Below are positions 40,011-49,261 of a DNA stretch of 64,000 nucleotides, piece after piece. The stretch is taken from NCBI RefSeq assembly GCF_900009265.2, contig NZ_LR735016.1, positions 111,355 through 175,354 on the forward strand, written 5' to 3'. The notes under the pieces are model-generated. The model was given only the letters and a program-made list of their open reading frames with translations, had not been told where the DNA came from and did no database searches. Position 1 is the stretch's first letter; every line of letters starts with the position of its first letter. Source of the stretch: Planktothrix paucivesiculata PCC 9631. GTDB lineage: Bacteria; Cyanobacteriota; Cyanobacteriia; Cyanobacteriales; Microcoleaceae. Both the position numbers and the translations under genes were made by a program.

Positions 40011-41954
40011 GTGAGTATTTTTAAAATTAATAAATTGAGTAATAAGTGGCTTGATCTATCGGAGATTTCTGCGGTAATTATCGCCACTATTCTGGTATTA
40101 TCTGTACTCTTAGGAATTTATTATTTAGGTTGGTTACAACCCTTAGAATTAGTCGCTTATGATCAAATGGTCAGATTGCGTCCCGCTTTAGCAGCAGATC
40201 CTCGATTAGTAGTGATCGGAATTACAGAAGAAGATATTCAAAAACTTGAGCGTTGGCCCCTGTCTGATCAAGTGATTGCCCAATTATTAAAAAAACTATC
40301 TGAATATCAACCGAGAGTTATTGGTTTAGATCTTTATCGTGATATTAGATATGAACCTGGATATGATGAATTGCATAAAAAACTTCAAACCCATAAAAAT
40401 ATTATAGTCATTAATAATTTAGGATATAGTGAAATCAAAAGAATCCCCGCACCGCCGAATATCCCGGAGGATCGAGTAGGTTTTAATGATTTATTACTTG
40501 ACCCCGATAATGTGATTCGTCGAAATTTGATGTTTGCTAGTACCCCAGATGGGACTTTTTATTCATTTTCTTTAAGAATGGCATTGCGGTATTTATTAGC
40601 TTTAGGAATTGCACCCGCTAATAATCAGGTAGATCCTAATTTTATCACTTGGGGAAAGGCGGAATTTGTGCCCTTATCTCGAAATTCCGGTGGTTATCAA
40701 ACCATTGATGATCAAGGTTATCAAATTCTATTAAATTATCGCTCTGCTAATCATGTGGCTAGGATGATCGGTTTAACAGAATTTTTGGAGGAAACCATTC
40801 CCCAAAGTTGGATTAAAGATAAAATTGTTTTAATTGGGACATTAGCTCCTAGTGGCAAAGATTTATTTCTAACTCCCTATAGTCCGGCGGAAAAAAATGA
40901 CTTTAAAATGCCAGGGGTTATCGTCCATGCTCAAATGGTCAGTCAAATTTTAGATGGGGTTTTAGGTGAGCGTGATTTATTTGTTTTTTGGGAACAATGG
41001 GGAGAATTTTTATGGATTTGTAGTTGGGGTTTAATCGGAGCAACCCTAGCTTGGTCAAGTCGAAATCCTTTGATTATTACCCTGGGAAATCCATGTTTAG
41101 TCGGTGTTTTATTTGGATTAAGTTTTTTCCTATTTTTACATAACCGTTGGGTTCCCACCACAACTCCGGGTTTAGCCCTACTATTTACCAGTGGTACTGT
41201 TACCGGTTATCGTGCTTTTCAAGCCCAACGTCAGCAACAAATTGTGATGCGATTATTAGGACAAAATACCTCACCAGAAATTGCCAATGCTTTATGGAAT
41301 AGTCGCGATCGTTTATTAGAAGATGGGAAGTTACCCGGTCAAAAATTAATTGCCACTATTCTATTTAGTGATATTAGAAATTTTAGTACCATTTCTGAAG
41401 AAATGCCCCCAGAAATTTTAATGGAATGGTTAAATGAATATTTATCAGTTTTAACCCAATGTGTCCAAACCCACCACGGTATTATTAATAAGTTTACTGG
41501 GGACGGAATTATGGCGGCTTTTGGGGTTCCCCTAGCTCGCAGAAACGAGGAATCTATTGCCAACGATGCTTATAATGCGGTTGCCTGTGCTTTAGCTTTT
41601 GAAGACCATTTAAAACAGTTAAATCAAGATTGGAAACGTCGAAATTTTCCCGAAATTGCCATGCGAGTTGGGATTTTTACTGGCCCGATTGTCGCCGGAA
41701 GTTTGGGGGGAAAAGAACGGTTAGAATATGGTTTATTAGGAGATAGTGTTAATATTGCTTCCCGTTTAGAAAGTTGTGAAAAAGATCGACAATCGGGAAT
41801 TTGTCGGATTTTAATTGCAGATCAAACTTTACAATATATTGCGGAAAGTTTTGAAGTCGAATCTTGGGGATTAATTCCACTTAAAGGTCGGCAGGAACTG
41901 GTGGACATTTATCAGGTTATGGGCTGGAAAACCAAATCTAAAATATCAAAATAA
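40011..41954 (+). CDS. CHASE2-adenylate cyclase
   Basis: The 647-residue membrane protein has an N-terminal helix, a CHASE2 extracytoplasmic sensor (about 45-320), three membrane helices (about 325-400), and a class III cyclase domain (about 440-620). Cyclase motifs: metal-binding Asp in FSDIRNFS, NKFTGDGIMAAFG with the adenine-selecting Lys, and GLLGDSVNIASRLE with Asp and the transition-state Asn and Arg. So it likely makes cAMP in response to an external signal. Translation starts at a GTG. Confidence 0.9.
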   Translation: MSIFKINKLSNKWLDLSEISAVIIATILVLSVLLGIYYLGWLQPLELVAYDQMVRLRPALAADPRLVVIGITEEDIQKLERWPLSDQVIAQLLKKLSEYQPRVIGLDLYRDIRYEPGYDELHKKLQTHKNIIVINNLGYSEIKRIPAPPNIPEDRVGFNDLLLDPDNVIRRNLMFASTPDGTFYSFSLRMALRYLLALGIAPANNQVDPNFITWGKAEFVPLSRNSGGYQTIDDQGYQILLNYRSANHVARMIGLTEFLEETIPQSWIKDKIVLIGTLAPSGKDLFLTPYSPAEKNDFKMPGVIVHAQMVSQILDGVLGERDLFVFWEQWGEFLWICSWGLIGATLAWSSRNPLIITLGNPCLVGVLFGLSFFLFLHNRWVPTTTPGLALLFTSGTVTGYRAFQAQRQQQIVMRLLGQNTSPEIANALWNSRDRLLEDGKLPGQKLIATILFSDIRNFSTISEEMPPEILMEWLNEYLSVLTQCVQTHHGIINKFTGDGIMAAFGVPLARRNEESIANDAYNAVACALAFEDHLKQLNQDWKRRNFPEIAMRVGIFTGPIVAGSLGGKERLEYGLLGDSVNIASRLESCEKDRQSGICRILIADQTLQYIAESFEVESWGLIPLKGRQELVDIYQVMGWKTKSKISK

Positions 41955-42020
41955 ATGGCTCTTAGGTACGGAGTAGACTAGATGGGTTTTTGAGGAAAGG
42001 AACAGGAATAGTAGGGCAAT

Positions 42021-42040
42021 CACCAGGGTTTTTTCTGGTG
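42021..42040. other. Hairpin between cyclase and DedA genes
   Basis: CACCAG and CTGGTG form a 6-bp stem around an eight-base loop; no T run follows, so it is a weak terminator candidate serving the two convergent genes. Confidence 0.3.
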
Positions 42041-42081
42041 CTGTTCTCTATGGCCTGTTCCGTTGTTATATGATTTTTGGA

Positions 42082-42702
42082 TTAAAGATTTTTGGCTTTA
42101 CGAGTTTCCAACCACATGGGAACCACTAACCAAACTATCACTAAAATTAGAGCTACAAGGGTAAATTTGGCAACCCAAGCCACTAATTGTTCCAAAGAAA
42201 TCACATTTCCCACAAAATAAGATAGACTCACCATTACCGATGCCCAAACCGTAGCCCCAGCCGCATTGCATAGGAAGAATTGCCAGTATGGCATTTGAGC
42301 AATTCCCGCTAAAGGCCCGGCAAAAATCCGTAATAATGCGATAAAGCGACCGAGGAAAACGGCTTTGGCCGCGTTTTGGCGGAATTGTTCCTTAACCTCA
42401 TGGAGTTGTTCTTCCCGAATCCGAAAGAACCCGCCTAGACCGACTAATAGCGGCCAACCGCCCCATTTTCCCAGCCAGTAACCAAAGTTATCTCCTAAAA
42501 TGGCCCCAGCAATGGCAGTGCCAAGGACAAACCAATAATTCAATTCACCACTCCCGGCTAAAAATCCACCCACGAGGGTAATAGTTTCTCCTGGGAGGGG
42601 AATGCCAGCGTTTTCTAGGGTAATTCCCACAAATACAGACCAGTAGCCGTATTGATGAGCAATTTCTCGAATTGTTTCTAAGGATACAAACTCAAAAGAC
42701 AT
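42082..42702 (-). CDS. DedA-family membrane protein
   Basis: The 206-residue protein has the SNARE-associated/VTT domain: ENAGIPLPGETITLVGGFLAG, GDNFGYWLGKWGG and the conserved FLGRFIALLRIFAGPLAGIAQM motif with paired Arg. DedA proteins act in membrane lipid flipping and envelope maintenance. Complete. Confidence 0.9.
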   Translation of the reverse strand: MSFEFVSLETIREIAHQYGYWSVFVGITLENAGIPLPGETITLVGGFLAGSGELNYWFVLGTAIAGAILGDNFGYWLGKWGGWPLLVGLGGFFRIREEQLHEVKEQFRQNAAKAVFLGRFIALLRIFAGPLAGIAQMPYWQFFLCNAAGATVWASVMVSLSYFVGNVISLEQLVAWVAKFTLVALILVIVWLVVPMWLETRKAKNL

Positions 42703-43030
42703 TCAATGCTGCCTTTATATTTTTTTGCAAAGCTTTATACTTCTCAATATATCTTGACGGGTTTTTAGCCGTTGTGTCAATCTCAGACGAGTTTAAGAAC
42801 ACAACAACAAATTTGGCCGAGTCTGTCTAAATCTAACAGTTGAATGTTCCTAAGTTATTAATGATGAGTTTACTCTAATGGAGAACAGCGATGATCCTTA
42901 ATAGACCTTAATGGGAGTCAATATAAATTCTCCCTCACAATTGTAGCTAAGTTAAGATGGATTAAGATTGATTTGATCCCCATGGGTCAAACTTTCTGTC
43001 CACTACATTAGTAAGCGAGGAGCGATCACC
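42703..43030. other. Intergenic region upstream of the STAS gene
   Basis: This 328-bp divergent gap holds no open frame I can support. Near the 3' end GAGGAGCGATCACC precedes the STAS start and supplies its ribosome site. I see no clear promoter, tRNA or repeat. Confidence 0.5.
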
Positions 43031-43375
43031 ATGGAATGGCAACAACTGAATGGGTATGTTTGGCTTCAACCCCAAACTCGTCTTGACTCCCAAGGAGGTT
43101 TGATCCTCAAAGAAAAACTGCCTCATATTCCCCTAGAGCCTGACAAAATTTGGGTGATGAATATGGCATCTGTAGACTTTATGGATAGTTCGGGTTTAGG
43201 AGCGGTTGTCACCGCCGTGAAATTTTCTCGCAGTAAAGGATGTCGTTTGGTGATGTGTAGACCTTCTGCGACGGCCCGGCTGATTTTTGAAATTACCCAG
43301 CTTGATCGAGTATTTGAAATTATAGAAAATATTGAGGAGATTTTCTCAAGCTCGGAAACCTTACTTTCGGCTTAG
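43031..43375 (+). CDS. STAS-domain anti-sigma factor antagonist
   Basis: The 114-residue single-domain protein carries the SpoIIAA signature VWVMNMASVDFMDSSGLGAVV with the phosphorylatable Ser in DSSGLG. Such proteins release partner-switching kinases from their targets. The partner kinase is not adjacent. GAGGAG lies upstream at the right distance. Confidence 0.9.
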   Translation: MEWQQLNGYVWLQPQTRLDSQGGLILKEKLPHIPLEPDKIWVMNMASVDFMDSSGLGAVVTAVKFSRSKGCRLVMCRPSATARLIFEITQLDRVFEIIENIEEIFSSSETLLSA

Positions 43376-43440
43376 TTAAGGATTAAATCCTGTTTGGGTG
43401 GCTAGTTAATCAATAATTAGCTGTTGATCTGTGATCAAGT

Positions 43441-45393
43441 TTAGACGAATTGACCGATAGAATGGGAGAGTGCAGAAACCACATATTGATTCCGTCCTTG
43501 AGCTTTGGCTTGATAGAGTCCTTGATCTGCGATCTCGATCAAGTGTTTCGCATTCATTTTTTCCGAGGGCATGACTGTACCAATTCCTAAGCTACAAGTC
43601 ATGTAATGGCTGACAGATGAACCCGAGTGAATAATTTTTAATTTTTCAATCTGGTTTTGAATACTTTGGGCAATTAAAATAGCATCTGCTACGCTTGTTT
43701 TTGGTAAAATTATAGCGAATTCTTCCCCACCATAGCGGGCGAGAAGATCCGTAGGATGTTTCATAGCTTGAGAAATAGCCTGGGCTATCTCTCGCAAAGC
43801 CTGATCGCCAGCTAAATGACCATAGGTATCGTTATAGAGTTTAAAGAAGTCTAAATCACAAAGAATTACTGATAACGGGGCTTGTTCTTGAGATAATTGC
43901 TCCCACTGATTCTTGAGGTATTCATCAAAATAACGACGGTTGGCAATTCCGGTTAAACTATCAGAAGTTGCCAAATCTCTTAATTCATGATTGACAATTT
44001 TTAATTGATGATAAAGTTCGGATTGTTGAATGGCGATCGCCAATTGTGCTGCTAAAGAAACTAATAGTTCCTGTTCCCAAACCTGCCATTTTCTGGGATT
44101 AGAACATTGATGAGCGACTAGCAACCCCCACATTTTCTGTCCATGCCAAATCGGAGTCACTAGATAGGCTCGAATTTGAAGTTTAATTAATAGTTCTTGA
44201 TGACAACGACTTATATCACCTGTATAAATATCAGCAACGGATTTAACTTTATCGGTCTTTTCCAGACTTAAAGTTTCCTGGATGCAACCATCTTTATATC
44301 GATTACCTAACAGAGAAAAACATTCCTGAGCGTGGGATTCTGTTAAGACTTCTCCCTCTTGGTCACTCTCAAAGCGGAAAATAATCACCCGTTCATTTTT
44401 TAGGGCTTGACGGACTTCGGTAACGGTCGTATTCAGAATTTGACTTAATTCTAGGGATTCATGGATGCGTTGGGTCAGTCGGGTATTGAGTCGTTCCCGT
44501 TCGGCTTGCTGTTTAAGTTGTTGTTCAATTTCTAAACGCTCGCTAATATCCCGAGCTAAAGTATGAATTAATTGTTGTCCCCCCACCTGAATTAAACCCA
44601 GGCGAACTTCTACCGGAAAAGTTGTTTGATCTTGGCGACGGTAAATTCGTTGTATGGCTATGGGTTGACCCGGAACTAAACTTTGGAATAGGATCATAGG
44701 AATGGGCTCGGTTTCTATCTGTTGAATCGATAACCTTAAAAGTTCCTTTCTGGTATAGCCCAAACTCTGACAAGCAAATTCATTCACATCCAAAATCTGG
44801 CCATTAAAATCATGCAACAGAAATCCGTCCGCCGCCTGTTCCACTAACGCTCGAAAACGACTTTCACTTTGCATCAGGGCGATTTCCGTTTCCTGTAACC
44901 GTTGGGAGGCTAGACGCAAATCCAACTGTTCTATCACCAATTCCCCTAGAGATTGCAGAGTTTGCACTTCTAACTCACTTAATTCATGGGGGTGATGATC
45001 CATTACACAAAGGGTTCCCAACCTTTGTCCATCGGACGTACACAGAGGAGCAGCCGCATAAAACCGTAAGCCAAACTCTCCCTTGACTAAGGGATGATCA
45101 CACCATTGGGGATCAATTAGGGTGTCATTGATGCAGTAAACGCCCTGATTATACATGGCAAAACCGCAGAAGCTGCCTTCGCGATCAACTGTAGGACAAT
45201 CAAGTCCCTGGCGGGATTTAAACCAAATTCGATCTTGATCCACTAAACTGACTAAGGAAATCGGAACCCCTAGCAACCGAGAGGCTAATAGCGTAATTCG
45301 GTCAAATGCAGCTTCAGAAGCCGTATCTAGGACGTTGTAACGATAAAGTGTTTGTAATCGTTGATTTTCCTGAAAACTCGGAGATGGAGACAT
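43441..45393 (-). CDS. Cyanobacteriochrome-type GAF diguanylate cyclase
   Basis: The 650-residue protein has a first GAF domain (about 15-165), a PAS domain (about 175-295), a second GAF domain (about 305-475) and a GGDEF domain (about 490-645). The second GAF has the bilin-attachment Cys-His pair C397-H398 (ISRCHQELL) and a second Cys at 370 (DGCI), 27 residues before, close to the 28 of DXCF cyanobacteriochromes. The GGDEF site GGEEF (555-559) is intact; the RxxD inhibitory site reads HPTD, so feedback by c-di-GMP may be lost. Predicted role: light-controlled c-di-GMP synthesis. Confidence 0.85.
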   Translation of the reverse strand: MSPSPSFQENQRLQTLYRYNVLDTASEAAFDRITLLASRLLGVPISLVSLVDQDRIWFKSRQGLDCPTVDREGSFCGFAMYNQGVYCINDTLIDPQWCDHPLVKGEFGLRFYAAAPLCTSDGQRLGTLCVMDHHPHELSELEVQTLQSLGELVIEQLDLRLASQRLQETEIALMQSESRFRALVEQAADGFLLHDFNGQILDVNEFACQSLGYTRKELLRLSIQQIETEPIPMILFQSLVPGQPIAIQRIYRRQDQTTFPVEVRLGLIQVGGQQLIHTLARDISERLEIEQQLKQQAERERLNTRLTQRIHESLELSQILNTTVTEVRQALKNERVIIFRFESDQEGEVLTESHAQECFSLLGNRYKDGCIQETLSLEKTDKVKSVADIYTGDISRCHQELLIKLQIRAYLVTPIWHGQKMWGLLVAHQCSNPRKWQVWEQELLVSLAAQLAIAIQQSELYHQLKIVNHELRDLATSDSLTGIANRRYFDEYLKNQWEQLSQEQAPLSVILCDLDFFKLYNDTYGHLAGDQALREIAQAISQAMKHPTDLLARYGGEEFAIILPKTSVADAILIAQSIQNQIEKLKIIHSGSSVSHYMTCSLGIGTVMPSEKMNAKHLIEIADQGLYQAKAQGRNQYVVSALSHSIGQFV

Positions 45394-45667
45394 ACCTAGA
45401 GGTAACTTAGAAAACTACTGATTATGTTGAGTTCAGATTAGCAGAAAATTAGAAAAGTTGGTGGTGAGTTAGGATTTAATTGATACAAGTAGGTTAAGAG
45501 CCTGATCATCTAGGAATTCGATGGGGAATAAATTTTAAAGATACCCATGACCCATTTTTGTGTTAAATGTTTGCAAAATAATATAATACTATGGAAAAAG
45601 AGAAAACTTACTGCTCAGGTTTTTGCTTCCATTGTAACACCTTCTCTGGAATGTGGGGAGATTACTA

Positions 45668-46357
45668 ATGCAGCGTCATTTTATAAGTTTAATTAGGCTA
45701 ATTTTAACAACATTTTTTATAGTTTTAATCAGTCAAATCCCAACTATTGCAACCGATGATAAAATTCCATTTCAACCTCACCCCTTACCAGAAAGTTTAG
45801 AAAGTTGGCAAGATACAAATAGTCAAGGTGATTATTTTGATAAAATTGAAGCCCCTAATTTTGGTCATTTAGTATTTTCAAACTTTCCGATTAAAGTTTA
45901 TATTGAAAATTCCCTTTCTGATCAAAACTGGAAAGAAAGTGTTTCATCTGCTATTTTACAATGGGATAATTATTTGCCGTTAAATCTGGTTGAAGAACCG
46001 GAAAATGCCGATATTGAAATTATCAGAAAAAATCCTCCCCTAGACCCACAGAAAAAACGCGCCAGTTCCGCAGAAACCCGTTATAAAGTTTCAGTTAAAT
46101 ATACTCCTCAAGGTTTTCCCTATTTATCCCATCGCTTTACGATTTGGTTGAGTCCCACCCAAACCGGAAAATATATTCAAGCCGCCGTCCTTCATGAATT
46201 TGGTCATGCTTTAGGAATTTGGGGTCATAGTCCTGAACCCACAGATGTCATGTATTTTTCCCAAGTTCGAGAACCCCCGCCTATTTCTGCTAGAGATATT
46301 AATACTTTAAAACGGATTTATCAGCAACCTACTCGTTTAGGATGGCCTGTATTATAG
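45668..46357 (+). CDS. Exported matrixin-like metalloprotease
   Basis: The 229-residue protein has a signal segment (about 5-28) and the zinc motif HEFGHALGIWGH with a downstream Met turn (DVMYF), the metzincin pattern. ATG 45668 is preferred because GGGGAG lies eight bases upstream; an in-frame GTG at 45653 overlaps that site. Substrate unknown. Followed directly by heptamers. Confidence 0.85.
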   Translation: MQRHFISLIRLILTTFFIVLISQIPTIATDDKIPFQPHPLPESLESWQDTNSQGDYFDKIEAPNFGHLVFSNFPIKVYIENSLSDQNWKESVSSAILQWDNYLPLNLVEEPENADIEIIRKNPPLDPQKKRASSAETRYKVSVKYTPQGFPYLSHRFTIWLSPTQTGKYIQAAVLHEFGHALGIWGHSPEPTDVMYFSQVREPPPISARDINTLKRIYQQPTRLGWPVL

Positions 46358-46427
46358 TTACGAATTACGAATTACGAATTATGAATTATGAATTATGAAT
46401 TATGAATTACGAATTACGAATTACGAA
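46358..46427. repeat. Ten TTACGAA/TTATGAA heptamers
   Basis: Ten heptamers, TTACGAA with a TTATGAA block in the middle, begin at the base after the protease stop codon. Confidence 0.95.
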
Positions 46428-46513
46428 CCAGTAATGGGTAATGGGAGGGGAAGAATTCTCGGTCAGATTTGCTGGATTAGTTTTGATCAAATACCACCAA
46501 AAGCGCGACTAAT

Positions 46514-47700
46514 TTGACACTCCCTGTGCCTAAAGGCGTGGGGATTCTTTGTTCATAGAGCCAACTTGCTCGAACAGGATTTCTCCAGCCTGAGCAGAGG
46601 TCAATTCTCCCAAAGCGTTGCTTGCGTACTTCGCAAAAGTTCCCGTATGCCCTACGGTACTCAATCCTCGACTAAGGATATTTCTAGCTGCATTTTCATC
46701 TCTATCCATGACACAACCGCACCTACAAATATGGGTTCTAGTGGATAGCGTTTTCTTAACAATTTCACCACAACTAGAGCATTCTTGGCTGGTATATTAC
46801 CGTGCTAATTTCACAGCATGGTCTTTACGTTGCCTACTTATTTTGAGGTGGCGTTTCCCTAAAATCTGTCTAGCTTTGCCTCGATTTTTTGAACCTTTGA
46901 CTTTTCTGGCAATCCGACGTTGTGAACGTTTAAGAACCTTTTGACCTTGACGAAGAAATTTAGGATTCTCAACCATTACACCATTAGAGTCGGTGTAGTA
47001 TTCCTTCAAACCCACGTCTAGTCCGATAGTATTGCCAGAAGGCTTTGTATTTTCTTTCCGGTCAACATCGACACAGAATTGAACATACACGCCGTCTGCA
47101 CGTTTTACTAATCTCACCCGTTCTATTTGGCTAATTTGGTAAAAGTGTAAGTCGCGCGTGCCTTTTAACTTGAGTTCACCAATATTTTTTTTATCGGTAA
47201 ACTTTATTGATTTTCGATCATCTGCAAGTTTCCAACCCGTTGATTTATAATCAACAGAACGGCAGTTTTTCTGGAATTTTGGATATCCTTTTTTACCAGG
47301 AATTGACTTTTTGCAGTTCTCGTAAAAACGGGAAATAGCAGACCAGGCTCTTTCGGCACAAGATTGTCTGGCTTGAGAATTGAGTTCATTAGCAAACGGA
47401 AAATTCTTAGCAAGCACGGCGCAATATTTGTTTAGATCATACTTATCTATTTTTTGATTATCTATCCAATAGCGTAAACAGCTATTGCGGACAAATTGTG
47501 CTGTACGAATTGCTTCCTTTACTGCTTCAATCTGACTGGCTTTTCCGTAAGTTTTGAACTCAAATACTAACATTGCCTTACCTCTTGCCTGATTTCTTAT
47601 GCTATATCTTTGGGCACAAGATTGGTTGATATTGCAACAAAGGTTTACAATAAAAAGCCGTCGTAGAACGACGGGGTTTTAAACCCATTTTTCCGATAAG
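46514..47700 (-). mobile_element. TnpB-only IS200/IS605-type element (IS1341 group)
   Basis: The element holds a broken tnpB and no tnpA. Its right end, read on the minus strand, is CACGCCTTTAGGCACAGGG then AGTGTCAA, the usual end of this group and the 3' part of the omega RNA. The left end lies near 47650-47700 and holds a hairpin, CCGTCGT/ACGACGG at 47658-47674. Boundaries are approximate, especially on the left. Confidence 0.7.
46530..47573 (-). pseudogene. tnpB: TnpB with internal deletion and stop
   Basis: The frame 47573-46797 encodes the N-terminal 258 residues with the helix-turn-helix and RuvC-I motif (TIGLDVGLKEYYT, Asp present), ending AVKLAR then TAA. In the same frame 46796-46530 continues YTSQECSSCGEIV, the zinc finger, and RuvC-III DRDENAARNILS. 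Intact relatives have about 60 more residues between these parts, holding the RuvC-II Glu (AYEDL). So a deletion removed the catalytic Glu and created the stop. The protein cannot cut DNA, but DNA binding by the N-terminal part is possible. Confidence 0.85.
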
Positions 47701-48209
47701 GCAAAAATTCAGTTCCAATGATTAAGGTCTGGCACAGAATAACCAGACCCTAATCGTTACAAAACAAACTAAGCTGACTCAAGCAAATCTCAGATAAGTT
47801 AACGAAAAAAGCAAAACATTAAACTAAGGCGGACAAGGAATTGCAACCTTTCCAATCAGAAGTATTGCACTAGCAAAGTCGATACAGACCTTTGTTCTGA
47901 TATTGACCCCAAAGCTAATTCAGTCGTCATCGTTTTTAAGCTCCAGGCGAGTCCTTGACCCTCTACAATATCAACAGTTCGGTAGTTCACAGTGCTACTG
48001 ATGGCGTTGCAATGGGATTAAAGCGGAGTGGACACAAGCATTTAATCCGGTGGGGTTGTTATCAACAGTTGCGTTTTGTTGAGTGGTGTCCTATACCTAT
48101 TAAGTTAGCATGACTTTTGCGATCGCTAACCCCCAATTTACTAAATTTTACAGAGTTTAATATTTCGCAATAATTAATAATAGCAGTTGCCATCAATATA
48201 AATAATATT
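47701..48209. other. Gene-poor region beside the TnpB element
   Basis: A strong hairpin (GATTAAGGTCTGG at 47720-47732 against CCAGACCCTAATC at 47743-47755, one mismatch) lies near the start. A short open stretch around 47940-48110 on the plus strand encodes about 50 residues (including VHSATDGVAMGLKRSGHKH) that I do not recognise and that lacks a start. No gene is supported. Confidence 0.4.
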
Positions 48210-48413
48210 TTAATCTATGACTTTTAACCATCCGTTGTTTAAACGATTAATAATTTCACTGATTTGTTTACATTCGCGTAACCCTAAAACTTGGTCAGAA
48301 CAAACTAAGGCCATTAACCCGTCTTGGTCAGCGCGAGTAATTTTACCTGTGGCGTAAATTTTGCTGACGATATGCTGAATATCTGTAGATGTTCCCGATA
48401 ATACCTTGTTCAT
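48210..48413 (-). CDS. Small hypothetical protein
   Basis: The 67-residue protein is mostly helical, with DIQHIVSKIYATGKITRADQDGLMALV at its centre and one Cys in each half (ALVCSD, RECKQ). GGATGGAAGC gives a ribosome site. I do not recognise the family. It is on the same strand as the next hypothetical gene, 113 bp apart, next to a decayed mobile element. Confidence 0.5.
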   Translation of the reverse strand: MNKVLSGTSTDIQHIVSKIYATGKITRADQDGLMALVCSDQVLGLRECKQISEIINRLNNGWLKVID

Positions 48414-48526
48414 GCTTCCATCCGGTGAGGTCAGTGTTCAATCTATACAGACCTGTTAACTGACAATCAGGATGATTTATTGATTATGCGTATTATTCGA
48501 GATAAACAACTTAATTTAATGAGGGA

Positions 48527-48847
48527 TTAATGGGTAGAAACGTAAGTTGCTAATCCTCGGAATTTTAGTCCTAAAATAATATCATTCCATTCAGAACCCA
48601 AATAGTTTCCCGTCTGAGTAATAGCATTAATAAAGTAGAATCCATCTAAATCCGTGGCTTTTTCTGCCCAATTATTAATATCAAAAGCGTCAACTTTGTT
48701 AAATACCGGTACGGTTTTAGTATTATTTTCATCGGGTAATACATAGATATGATCTCCATATTTCTCCACAATCGTTACCCCTTTAACTTTACGAATCTTC
48801 ATCGGGGAAATGGTTTTTGATGGGTTGTATCCTTGAATGATTTTCAT
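48527..48847 (-). CDS. Hypothetical protein
   Basis: The 106-residue protein is beta-rich, with no membrane segment or signal peptide, and has a GAGGT ribosome site six bases before the ATG. It contains KVKGVTIVEKYGDHIYVLPD and a DLDGFYF stretch. I do not recognise it. It may be co-transcribed with the 67-residue gene downstream. Confidence 0.5.
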   Translation of the reverse strand: MKIIQGYNPSKTISPMKIRKVKGVTIVEKYGDHIYVLPDENNTKTVPVFNKVDAFDINNWAEKATDLDGFYFINAITQTGNYLGSEWNDIILGLKFRGLATYVSTH

Positions 48848-49152
48848 GTCAACCTCGTAGGTATGGATTAGATTGAATTATTGGGTGTGAGTCCGAGCAG
48901 AATGATGTTGATATTGCTACTATCTCTAGTAAAGTCGGTGATCACAGGGTAGATTGTTCCACTTGTTGGCGCGTCCGCAAAATCTTTGCTCCCCATGCAC
49001 AAAAGACGAAATCCATTATGTAACGGATATGACAGTTGAGCAAGTGGTTTTGCTATTCTTGTTATGTTTTGTAAAATTTCCGGTTTCTGATTATCCTTTA
49101 GCGAATAAAAAACCCCTCTCTGAAAAAGAGAAGGGATAGGAGGCTGTTAAAC
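48848..49152. other. Intergenic DNA without supported gene
   Basis: The 305-bp stretch includes an AAAAACCCCTCTC..GAGAAGGG hairpin near 49109-49135, a possible terminator, and ends at the MITE-like element. An open frame from a TTG at 48954 has no convincing start or composition. Confidence 0.4.
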
Positions 49153-49242
49153 AGGACTTACGCAAATTGGGGGATGTAACCCTAGATGTAGGGGTAATTC
49201 ATGAATTACCCCTACTATTGATAGCGGTGATGCGTAAGTCCT
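49153..49242. repeat. 90-bp MITE-like palindromic element, copy 2
   Basis: The same 12-bp terminal inverted repeats as at 3-92 enclose a perfect 28-bp palindrome (49188-49215). The outer seven bases of each arm (GTAGGGG/CCCCTAC) match copy 1; the inner seven differ completely but still pair perfectly. It abuts the 3' end of cysA. Confidence 0.85.
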
Positions 49243-49261
49243 GTTAAAGCGATTTGGGGTT

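Noticed and set aside
46566-46944. Plus-strand frames across the TnpB region
   Set aside because: They are antisense shadows of the broken tnpB.
47940-48110. Open stretch beside the TnpB element
   Set aside because: No start codon with a ribosome site and no recognised family; too weak to annotate as a gene or a pseudogene.
48954-49139. 61-residue plus-strand frame
   Set aside because: Begins at TTG, has no ribosome site, and its end reads through a hairpin.
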